Below the pieces are notes generated by a model. It was given only the letters and a program-made list of their open reading frames with translations. It searched no databases and was not told where the DNA came from. Of a stretch of 64,000 nucleotides of DNA, positions 25,401-37,400 are shown piece after piece. Both the position numbers and the translations under genes were made by a program. Within the stretch, counting starts at the first letter, position 1. The number at the start of each line of letters is the position of its first letter. The DNA lies in the NCBI RefSeq assembly GCF_037042905.1, contig NC_087262.1, positions 9,529,501 to 9,593,500 on the forward strand. The letters run 5' to 3'. Source of the stretch: Lytechinus pictus (Eukaryota; Echinodermata; Echinoidea; Temnopleuroida; Toxopneustidae).

Positions 25401-28400
25401 ATGCAATTATTTCTCATAATTTATCTTGCACACACATGTACACGTAGTGAGGATGGGTGAGGGAGAGAGAGCATTGTCATCATACATGCAAAAAAGTATT
25501 AAATCCATCACTGGCAAATAGATAGGGGCCGTGCCCCCCCCCCCCCCCCCTCCCCCCCCCCATGTTTCATGACCAAGAACAAAGAGAGAAAAAGAACAGG
25601 AAAGGGTTAAATAGTATATCATTTTCTGAATATTACGTCAAATCTTTCCAAAAATTCAATTTCTGTATTTAAAATTCAACAATTTTGCTCGCTCCCTCGC
25701 ATCTTTTGAGAACTTTTGTTCCATCAGCCATATTTAGCTCCCTTAAAATATTTGGCTCATTACGCCACTGAAATCCATTGTAAGAATTTTATGGATGCTT
25801 AATGTAAAATTAATCTAACCCTTATAAGACTGTCAGGGTATTTTGGAGGCAGGAAAGATGGGCGGAAGGGGGGTGGGGGCCCTCAAGATCTTGACCGTTA
25901 ATTGCGCACTTGTGACAAAATGCAACATGCCTGTCACAGATGAAAAAAATGTAAATTTGAGTGTTCTAAAATTATTTAAATTTATTTCTAATTAACACAT
26001 TTTACTAATTCATGCATGAAATCAGAATTTGGCTGGAAATCTATAAACAAAGCCCTTGAAGTGTCATTTTTTTCAGACATATAAAAATTAATTGATATCA
26101 AATCCCTTTCATCTGTAGATTTGGGTTTTTTTTCACTTTTTTTATATCGTTGACAAAATTTTGTGATCATAAGCAACATGAAATCAATTGATTTCAGTCA
26201 GTAAAAAATAAATTTTAATCGGTATGATACAATTATGAATTTTGGCTAGAAATAGAATTTGCATTGGATTTGTTCATGAAATCACATGTTTAAGCAATTC
26301 TGACATGTACTTACATAACGTTGCATAATTTCACAACCGGGTACCCCGGTGTCACAAATTTGTCTGAAAACTCATGAAACTTGAAAAAAAAGTCACAAGA
26401 CGCGGCATCACGTTTCACATTGTGGATTTATCGCGAAAAAATGCTGCCCCCCCCCACCGCTTTTTAGGGTTAAATCAGACTGCACATCATGATGGGTTTT
26501 ACTGATATTCATTCTGCAACCCATATTTCACAGACTATCCATCATTTTGTTATCATATATCTGACATTGATTTTTACCTGTGGCTGCATGTTAGTCTCTG
26601 TATTTCTACAACTGTGGCCAAATATTGTGCTACAAGTACACGTTCATCAGATTGGCCCCAGGCACTTTTCTTATTGTAGGAGACCAGCAAGCCCTGGCTT
26701 TGAAGTTGCGGGTTTATCCTTCTCCAGCTGCAATAGCTGGTCAGTTGAGGACTTGGGGGCTTTGTGTCAGGAGTGGTCTTGGTAGTGGCGGTGGCAATAG
26801 CGATGGCAGAAGCAGACTTGGTGGTGGTGGTCACATCAGCAGAACTGATGGTGGTGGCAGCAGTGGTGGACCATCAATGGTGGTGGTGACTGCAATTGCA
26901 GCATTGGTGATGGTAGTACACACCTCATCACAACCAACATTTGCTCCTGTTGCCACGCAGCTGGTCTCCGTCTATTATGTTAGAATAAACATCAAAACAT
27001 TTGATTATAAACGCATCAACTTTAGAACACCAGTATATTGATTATAAAACTCGTAGATATGGCAGTCAAAGCGTAAAATGAACTCACTCAGAAGAGTAAA
27101 TGTGCCTTCGTCTAATAGAATTTTAGACCACCTTGACGATGTTATTATGCTCCGAGCAAGGTTTTTATTTGACAATGGTCAGAGAGGAACATGGATTTAA
27201 ATGTCAGAATACAACTCTTATCATTGGTTGATCAATCGGACTGTAAAATACCCCATTCAGATATATGTTGACCAATTATTTCTTAACACGTATGTCTTTT
27301 TTATCAAACATGGACGGTTAGAGCGATATTTATTAGATTGTTCTTTGGTTTTTGTCTCACCTGCATAGCAGAGTGAGACTATAGGCGCCGCTTTTCCGAC
27401 GGCGGCGGCGGCGGCGACGGCGGCGTCAACACCAAATCTTAACCTGAGGTTAAGTTTTTGAAATGACAGCATAACTTAGAAAGTATATGGACCTAGTTCA
27501 TGAAACTTGGCCATAAGGTTAATCAAGTATTACTGAACATCCTGCCTGAGTTTCATGTCACATGACCAAGGTCAAAGGTCATTTAGGGTCAATGAACTTA
27601 GACCATGTTGGGGGAATCAACATCAAAATCTTAACCTAAGGTTAAGTTTTTGAAATGTCATCATAACTTAGAAAATATATGGACCTAGTTCATGAAACTT
27701 ATACATAAGGTTAATCAAGTATCACTGAACATCCTGCATGAGTTTCACGTCACATGACCAAGGTCAAAGGTCATTTAGGGTCAATGAACTTTGGCCGAAT
27801 TGGGGGTATCTGTTGAATTACCATCATAACTTTGAAAGTTTATGGATCTGATTCATGAAACTTGGACATAATAGTAATCAAGTATTACTGAACATCCTGT
27901 GCAAGTTTCAGGTCACATGATCAAGGTCAAAGGTCATTTAGGGTCAATGAACTTTGGCCAAATTGGGGTATTTGTTGAATTACAGCCATAAATTTGAAAG
28001 TGTGTTGGTCTAGTTCATAAAACTTGGACATAATAGTAATCAAGTATCACTGAACATCCTGTGCGAGTTTCAGGTCACATGATCAAGGTCAAAGGTCATT
28101 TAGGGTCAATGAACTTTGGCCAAATTGGGGTATTTGTTGAATTACAGCCATAAATTTGAAAGTGTGTTGGTCTAGTTCATAAAACGTGGAAATAAGAGTA
28201 ACCAAGTATCACTGAACATCTTGTGCGAGTTATAGTAGTTTTCAAAATCAGCACTGCTGCTATATTGAATCGCGTGATGCAGGTGAGACGGCCAGAGGCA
28301 TTCCACTTGTTATTCAATCATGTCCGTATCGGTGCGGATTAATATGTGCATACGTGTACATTCAGTGTGTGTCAATATAAATGTGTTTGAAATGTAGTGC

Positions 28401-31400
28401 GTGATTGTGCATCATAACATTTAGCAATCTTCATCCATATAATTGAGGCAAGTGCATAATTTATTTCCCCCCCTTTAATTTGGGGTGCTATGCCTATGGC
28501 GACCACAATTCTACCCCATTTCATTTGTCTGCCAACTATTACACGGACGAATTCTGGGCCGCAGTTGCCTCGGTAAGTCAAAATCAAACACAAAATCAGA
28601 TTTTGTATAGAGTCTATATCTAGAACTAAGTTAGATCCTCTAGAGTCTAGGCTCTAATAATCTAAAAAAGGCCAAAACATTTGCTCACTCACAGGCACAG
28701 CTTAAAAAAAAACAATTTTGCCTTTTTTTATCACTATGTCTGGCCACCGAACTTTTTAGACTCGCAAGCCAACCCCCCCCCCCCCTGAAAACTAAAAGAA
28801 AAAAATCCCTCACACTACAGAGAACAATATTGGTGTTTGTCACCCCCCCCCCCAAAAAAAAACATACCGGTACCGGTACCCAAGGCAGCCAAGGCCAAAC
28901 TGAGTGTGAACAGACGACACCCATTCCATGCTTCTCGAGACTCGACTGTAATCTGTATTTTTGTCGCCCACAACAACCCAAGCCACAAAAATAAAGGCTC
29001 ACTCTCACACAACTGTTCACATATCACACTGACTTAATTCGGTAATTAAAGACTAAGGTCCAAAAGACAGATGCAACTCAAGTCTCAAGTCGCAACGCCG
29101 CTCATCCGAGCTCCACCCCATACACTCCAACACAAGGTACCACTGCCGTGTACTAAGCCGAAGCTCCGGGATAGCGGCCACTCAGCATCTCGATGATGCC
29201 TCCACCATATCCCCGGGCAAAATGCAAGTTTAACTCGTAGAAAACGATGGAAATATGACATTTATTTTCAATCACATTCTTTCAGAAGTGATTTATTTTA
29301 TTACTTTATCAAATGATGTAATAATTGAATGAATACGATAATTAGAAAGTACTTACATCTCCGATTCAAATTTTAGGTAAATTCTGTCACCAACAAAATT
29401 TTCTCGCAGACGACGTGTGTGAAGAAAAAAAACCGGCCCACGTACGTGCAGTCGCCGCTGGCTAACGTCAGCTTAATGGACGACGCCATATTGCCAGATT
29501 CAGGCAGATTTGGCCCGCGCCCTCACCGGCTAACGCTCGAACGCCATTCACCCATACACTAATTCCCCTTGACTACCGTTGTTAAAAACCTCTGTCAAAT
29601 CTTTTCCAGCATTTCTATGAATTAGCGATTTATGTTTTTCCGTTTATCAAATGTCCTTCATTATACAAATATTTTTTTCATATTTATAACATTTTTATTT
29701 TAATCACAATTTCAGTCCAAACGCGGGTCAGTTTTTGTTAACCCACGTTGTTTGTGCATGCCCACGTATAGCCTTACGCGTATTGAAAGGAATGATGTTG
29801 GGTCGAAAAACAGAATTGTTATTGTTTGTTCCTTGTTTGTTGGGGATGAAACTATGATGGCGACCAGTCACGTTTGACTGTACCGCCAAATAGTTAAGAT
29901 TAATTAATTAAGGTCAAGGTGAGATAAGAGAAATGAGCAAGGGGCATTGTGGTGGGGGGGGGGGAGGGACAGAGAGAGAGAGGGGGGGGGGTTACGAGGG
30001 CCGAGTGGGGAAAACAGTTTCATCATGCAGTACAGGGCGTCGATGAACACTTTTATTTTTTTCTCCAAAATATGGAAAGTGACAGAATAATCAGAAAAAG
30101 GTTGATTGGTTCTGATTTTGAAAAAAAAAAAGAATTTATCAAGATTGTTGTTATTCTTCATGGTTGTAGAATTTAATTTAGTTTCTCTGATAAGTATAAT
30201 TCTTTCAAACAACTCAAATTTTTATTAATCGTATTTCATTTATTTCACTCTTTTCTTTCGCCTCGTTTTTTTTTCTTCCAAAAAATCAGGGAGCTGAAAA
30301 ATATGAGAGCTAGAACCTAAAGATATGGGGTAGCTATGACGTTGGAGGGGGCGCAGCCTCATGCACTTGCAGATCCAAATCAATTTTCATAGGGGACACT
30401 TAGAGTAGCCCCTATTTCTTTAATATTATTTTTACAAGCAAAAAGAAGTCAATGAAGACATCAGGCCACCGACAGCTGCCTCGTCAAAGGGGGGGGGGGG
30501 GCGGTCGATTATTTTGAGTATTTTTTTTCATTTTGTCCTCAATAGGGGGGGGGGGGTCAATTAATTCTATATACACTTCTATTGTCTTTATATATGGGGG
30601 GGGGGGGTCTGCTACTGAGCATGTTTTTAAAAGGGCTTAATAAGGGGCTTAATACAACAGAAATTGTACGATTTAACACAATAAAATGTATCATCGAGGT
30701 TAATACTAAATTAATACATAATTAATAATTGTTTTAACTGAAATTGAAAATAATAAAGGCACCCATAGATCTTAACATCTCATAAATACAGGCCTAAACC
30801 TGTATTGGAAGTTGAACAGGCATAAAGTATAAATGTTTAGCTATAGCTGATGCTTTGATCCCGCAACCAAATAATGTTATCATAAACTAGTAGATGTTAT
30901 ATCAGTCATGTCAGCGGCGTAACAAGTGAAAATAATTGAGGGTACTACGATATGGCGTATCGATCAGGCAAAATTTATAAAATATATAGTTGCAAGCAAG
31001 CGACATAAGCATAATTTTTACTTTTGGTTACAAAAATCCAATTGAACAATTTCGCAAGATTCTCTTATACCTTTTCCTTTTTTTTTCTTGTTCGTGAATT
31101 GGGGGCATGCAGACCCCCCCCCCCCCCCCATACAGCACCACTCTTTGTTGTCACTGTCTAAAATTTGATTTAAACTTTGAGAATTTGAATTTCTTATCTA
31201 AGTAATCCAAAGGGATAAGACAAAAATATTTGCAGATTACTTATTTCAAAGTATTTTTATACCTATAACTCCCCAACTCTGCTCTAGCTGCACTGCACGT
31301 TGCCTAACGGCCTTCCACCAAAGGGCCAGGCCGACTCGCCCCGTGAGCAAGTGACCGCGTTCGCGTAAGTTCACCCGAAGCCATGACTAAATTCTGACCA

Positions 31401-34400
31401 TAAACATCACCTAACTAATCACTCTCTGACAATATTTCAAAGTATCTTTTATTACAGTCGATCCTTCGGGCCATTAAACGATAATATTTCCAATGTTATC
31501 ATGACAAACAATTTTAATGAGATAGTGGCATTGTAGAAAAAACAAATTTATAAGCACGAAATGGCACCAGATAAATCATCAAACATACAGCGCAGCGTTC
31601 GGGACTGGTGAGTGGTACGGCTCGCTTGGAGTTTTCGCCCCGACGAATTCGGCGAAAACGCTACCATTGCGCCGTGCGAATGTTCAATCTGCGGCTCTCA
31701 ATCAGAGACTTGAATGTCTCTTTTTGCATTATCGAAAATGTATCATAGACTTTGTTTGATTTGTTTACAAGTAAGTTGCATATCCGTCGTGATAATTAGG
31801 AAAATCCATGATGTCTTCTTCTAATTCTGTAAAAATTACCTCTTCAAAGTGCCTGTGTCAGAAAATTGCCGGAAATCGTAAAAACTTGCCTAAAATGTCT
31901 CTTTTTGAAAGTTCATCCATGGTCTGGAAAAAAATGTTATAATTTATGTAGACGTATACCGTAAACAAATACATCCTCGATCACTGAAATGAAGTGTTTG
32001 CTAAGCTTTTATATCTCAGACCGCGTTACCATGGCAACTTGGGAAAACCTTTATTTTTTAGTAATAAAATTCTGGTTTTAAGGGTCATTTTAGAGACATA
32101 AAACTAACCATATTTTGAAGTATTGGGTTTAAATTTCACATAAAACTGAATTATCTATGTTTATACTTTCGTATATGAATATTCATATTTCTTATAGAAT
32201 CTTAGTTTTTGATTGGTCAATGTTTCAGTCATGGATAATAACTGAGCGTTAAAAAATCTGAAAATGCGCATTTTATCGGCAACCAACAAGCAAGATGGCG
32301 GAACACATTAAGTTGGCGCTATGCACGTACGTGGGCCGTGAGCTGCATATCAGGCTCGTTCACGAACTATTTTTCAGATATTTATTTTTATTTACGATAA
32401 CAATTTGTCATAGCTTTTATGAAACGGATATTTGCAACTATGACAAGTTGCAATTGCAATAACAAGATTTGCCATAGATATGGGAGATGTTACAGTTGCA
32501 AGTCAAAAGTTTTATGAAACGGGCCCCAGATGTAAACTACAAGACTGTAAAGTAACATTTTCAAAAAAATAATTGCTTATATTTATCATTTATGGAAACA
32601 ATCATATGAAATTTGCCCTAATTTTTTGTGTATGTTTATACGTTAAACTTAATTTATAAAGCTAGAAGAATGCTAATTTTTGGTGAACATATAGATTTTT
32701 ACATTTATAACAAAAATCTAAAAGAAAAATGGCGAAAAATTATTAATTTCTTATGTATCTTGTTTTTTTTTTATTTTTATGTATTTTTTCAAACCTTTGT
32801 TTTTTGTTTTTTCAATGAACTTTGTCGGGGACATATTTGCGATCATGAATAGCCAAAAAAAAATAAACCCATCTAAACTAACAAAAGTAAAACTAATCAG
32901 ACATTTATGATTTTTGGTTTAAAAACACAATTTGCTTTGACTTTGTACACGAAATCATGTTTTTGAGCAATTTTGGGACCGACATGCGCTTATAAAATAT
33001 TGCGTAATTTCAAAACCGCGTACCCAGGCATCGCACATTTGGTCTCAAAATATGCGCAAGACTTAAAAGTAAAAGGTCGGCGAGCTGCGCAGTCAAAAAA
33101 ATTTGCACAGCGGTGTAGCGGTGAAATATCGAGGGGAGGGGTCAAATTGACCCCCTCGGTTTAATAAGGGTTAAGACAAGCAGGAAAAGAGAGAGATAGA
33201 GAGAGAGAGAGAAAGATTAAACGGAGAGAGGAGGAGGAGGGAGAGTGGAGATAAGAAAGACAAAAAAAATAATGGGTAATGAATTGCAGGGGTCAATTGC
33301 TGATAAGAAATCAATGAATTTAATGAAGAAGAAAAAAACAATAACAGACATACAAAATATGTAAAAGGAGTCTATATAGACACATACACAGGAAGGAGAT
33401 TTTAGGAGTGAATGCAAAGTAAACATAAGACATAATTATCTAAAAAGAATATCTAATTGGTTTTAAACACTGAAGTTGCAAAGAAAATACTGCCGTTCTT
33501 TACCTGTTTCACAGTTTGTTCCAGTATGAGTGTTTGGACATTGACATGAGTATTGACCATCAGCGGAAGAGCATATCCCTCCATTTTGACAGGGTGATGA
33601 ATCGCAGGGGTCAAACACTGATCAAATATAAAAATGAAATAATCAAGAAGGATAAATAATTATTAGATATACAAAATATGTAAGAGCAGTCTCTTGACAC
33701 ACATTCTTACTTTCTCTCACACACAGGAAGGATATTTGAGGAGTGCATACTAATGTAATATAAAACCTCTTTGGAAAGAGTGTCTACTTGGTTTTAAACT
33801 AGCACTGTAATTGCAAATATTCTGTCATTCTTTACCTGTTTCACCGCAGTTTGTTCCAGTATGCGTGTTTGGACATTGACATGAGTATTGACCATCAGCA
33901 GAAGAGCATATCCCTCCATTTTGACAGGGTGATGAACCGCAGGGGTCAAACACTGAAAAAAAAATCAATGAAAATAATCAAGAGAGACAAACAATTAACA
34001 TGTTATTAATACAAACTATGTAAAATGAGTATCTAGACATGCAAAGCCACAATCCCTCACACGTAAGGACATTTGGCGATAGCATACAGAGATAATATAA
34101 AACATCTTTAGAAAGAGTGTCTAAATCTTTTGAGACAAACACTAAAATTGCAAAAAAGACATTGCCATTCTTTACCTGTTTCACAGTTTGTTCCAATATG
34201 AGTGTTTGGACATTGGCATGAGTATTGACCATCAGCAGAAGAGCATATTCCTCCGTTTTGACAGGGTGATGAATCGCAGGGGTCAAACACTGATAAAAAA
34301 GGACCCATAAAATTACATAAATAAGGAATATATTACTTAGGGATGTATAAAAGATCATCATATATCTTTAACCGTATCTTAGGTGGGCTCTTAGCTGGGC

Positions 34401-37400
34401 TATTTCAGACCAACATAATATGGGGGGGGGGTCAATATGACCCCCCTCAGATCTCAGCCGTTGATCGCGCGATCACCGCGAACATTTTTACGCGCGTAGA
34501 ACCAGATGTAAACTACAAGACTGTAAAGTAACATTTTCAAAAAAATAATTGCTTATATTTATCATTTATGGAAACAATCATATGAAATTTGCCCTAATTT
34601 TTTGTGTATGTTTATACGTTAAACTTAATTTATAAAGCTAGAAGAATGCTAATTTTTGGTGAACATATAGATTTTTACATTTATAACAAAAATCTAAAAG
34701 AAAAATGGCGAAAAATTATTAATTTCTTATGTATCTTGTTTTTTTTAATTTTTATGTATTTTTTCAAACCTTTGTTTTTTGTTTTTTCAATGAACTTTGT
34801 CGGGGACATATTTGCGATCATGAATAGCCAAAAAAAAAATAAACCCATCTAAACTAACAAAAGTAAAACTAATCAGACATTTATGATTTTTGGTTTAAAA
34901 ACACAATTTGCTTTGACTTTGTACACGAAATCATGTTTTTGAGCAATTTTGGGACCGACATGCGCTTATAAAATATTGCGTAAAAATTTGCACAGCGGTG
35001 TAGCGGTGAAATATCGAGGGGAGGGGTCAAATTGACCCCCTCGGTTTAATAAGGGTTAAGACAAGCAGGAAAAGAGAGAGATAGAGAGAGAGAGAGAAAG
35101 ATTAAACGGAGAGAGGAGGAGGAGGGAGAGTGGAGATAAGAAAGACAAAAAAAATAATGGGTAATGAATTGCAGGGGTCAATTGCTGATAAGAAATCAAT
35201 GAATTTAATGAAGAAGAAAAAAACAATAACAGACATACAAAATATGTAAAAGGAGTCTATATAGACACATACACAGGAAGGAGATTTGAGGAGTGAATGG
35301 AAAGTAAACATAAGAAATAATTATCTAAAAAGAATATCTATTTGGTTTTAAACTAGCACTGTAATTGCAAAGATTCTGTCATTCTTACCTGTTTCACCGC
35401 AGTTTGTTCCAATATGAGTGTTTGGACATTGGCATGAGTATTGACCATCAGCAGGAGAGCAAATTCCTCCATTCTGACAGGGTGATGAATCGCAGGGGTC
35501 AAACACTGATCAGATACCAATGAAAATGATCAAGAAGGACAAATCATTAACGGATATACAAAATATGTGAAAGGAGTCTCTTGACACATACAGCCGTTCT
35601 CTCTCACACACAGGCGAGAGATTTTGCGATAGAATAGATAGATAATATAAAACATCTTTAGAAAGAGTTTGTAATTGGTTTTAAATTAGCACTGAAATGG
35701 CAAAAATACTGTCATTTTTTACCTGTTTCACAGTTTGTTCCAGTATGAGTGTTTGGACATTGGCATGAGTATTGACCATCAGCAGAAGAGCATATTCCTC
35801 CATTTTGACAGGGTGATGAATCGCAGGGGTCAAACACTGATCAGATACCAATGAAAATGATCAAGAAGGACAAATCATTAACAGATAATGTAAAAGGAGT
35901 CTCTAGACCACACTCTCTCTTACACAGGGAGGAGATTTGACAATTTCATACAAGGATAACATAAAACATCCTTAGAAAGAGTAGAAAGAGTGTGTAATTG
36001 GTTTTAAATTAGCACTGAAATTGCAAAAATACTGTCATTTTTTACCTGTATCACAGTTTGTTCCAGTATGAGTGCTCGGACATTCACATGAGTATTGACC
36101 ATCAGCAGAAGAGCATATTCCTCCATTTTGACAGGGTGATGAATCGCAGGGGTCAAACACTGATCAGATACCAATGAAAATGATCAAGAAGGACAAATCA
36201 TTAACAGATAATGTAAAAGGAGTCTCTAGACCACACTCTCTCTTACACAGGGAGGAGATTTGACAATATCATACAAGGATAACATAAAACATCCTTAGAA
36301 AGAGTAGAAAGAGTGTGTAATTGGTTTTAAATTAGCACTGAAATTGCAAAAATAGTGTCATTTTTTACCTGTATCACAGTTTGTTCCAGTATGAGTGCTC
36401 GGACATTCACATGAGTATTGACCATCAGCAGAAGAGCATATTCCTCCATTTTGACAAGGTGATGATTCGCAGGGGTCAAACACTGATTTAAGATACCAAT
36501 AAAATAATCAAGAAGGATTAATCATTAACGGATATACAAAATATGTGAAAGGAGTCTCTTGACACATACAGCCATTCTCTCTCACACACAGGCAAGAGAT
36601 TTTGCGATAGAATAGATAGATAATATAAAACATCTTTAGAAAGAGTATGTAATTGGTTATAAATTAGCACTGAAATGGCAAAAATACTGTCATCTTTTAC
36701 CTGTTTCACAGTTTGTTCCAGTATGAGTGTTTGGACATTGGCATGAGTATTGACCATCAGCGGTAGAGCATAGTCCTCCATTTTGACAGGGTAATGAATC
36801 GCAGGGGTCAAACACTGATCAAATATAAAAGTGAAATAATCAAGAAGGATAAATCATTATTAGATATACAAAATATGTATGAGAAGTCTCTTGACACACA
36901 TTCTTACTTTCTCTCACACACAGGAAGGAGATTTGAGGAGTGCATACTAATGTAATATAAAACCTCTTTGGAAAGAGTGTCTACTTGGTTTTAAACTAGC
37001 ACTGTAATTGCAAAGATTCTGTCATTCTTTATCTGTTTCACCGCAGTTTGTTCCAATATGAGTGTTTGAACATTGGCATGAGTATTGACCATCAGCAGGA
37101 GAGCATATTCCTCCATTCTGACAGGGTGATGAATCGCAGGGGTCAAACACTGATCAGATACCAATGAAAATGATCAAGAAGGACAAATCATTAACGGATA
37201 TACAAAATATGTGAAAGGAGTCTCTTGACACATACAGCCGTTCTCTCTCACACACAGGCGAGAGATTTTGCGATAGAATAGATAGATAATATAAAACATC
37301 TTTAGAAAGAGTTTGTAATTGGTTTTAAATTAGCACTGAAATGGCAAAAATACTGTCATCTTTTACCTGTTTCACAGTTTGTTCCAGTATGAGTGTTTGG

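Larger units (their letters stand above)
23504..32526. mobile_element. 9,023-bp transposon with GGGCCC termini
   Basis: Terminal inverted repeats GGGCCCGTTTCATAAAAC at 23504-23521 and its complement at 32509-32526, flanked by CAG (23501-23503 and 32527-32529). A second internal copy of CCGTTTCATAAAA lies about 91-95 bp in from each end (23599-23612, 32415-32427). A 3-bp target duplication and GGGCC-type ends suit PIF/Harbinger; I found no DDE transposase, so it is non-autonomous, degraded, or of another type. The interior is a mosaic: a subterminal repeat field, a Q-rich exon, two TTAACCC-type MITEs, a DR1 tandem-repeat element, CpG-rich patches near 29.4-29.5 and 31.3-31.7 kb, and many G or C runs. 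The parts not listed separately (29.5-32.3 kb) hold no gene I can support. Confidence 0.82.
23366..33174. mobile_element. TTAA-type MITE, copy M2, split by a 9-kb insertion
   Basis: Left end TTAACCGTATCTTAGG at 23366, right end AATAAGGGTTAA at 33174. Removing the 9,023-bp insertion and one CAG leaves 783 bp, equal to the uninterrupted copies (782-786 bp). The right part continues exactly where the left part stopped. A relic EGF exon follows at 33274-33299. Confidence 0.85.

Noticed and set aside
26574..27041. Ser/Thr/Gly-rich protein on either strand near 26.6-27.0 kb
   Set aside because: Open frames exist on both strands over a GGT/CCA trinucleotide-rich patch. One has a plausible donor, but no domain, start or partner exon could be fixed, so I mention it only as a possible exon of an element-borne transcript.
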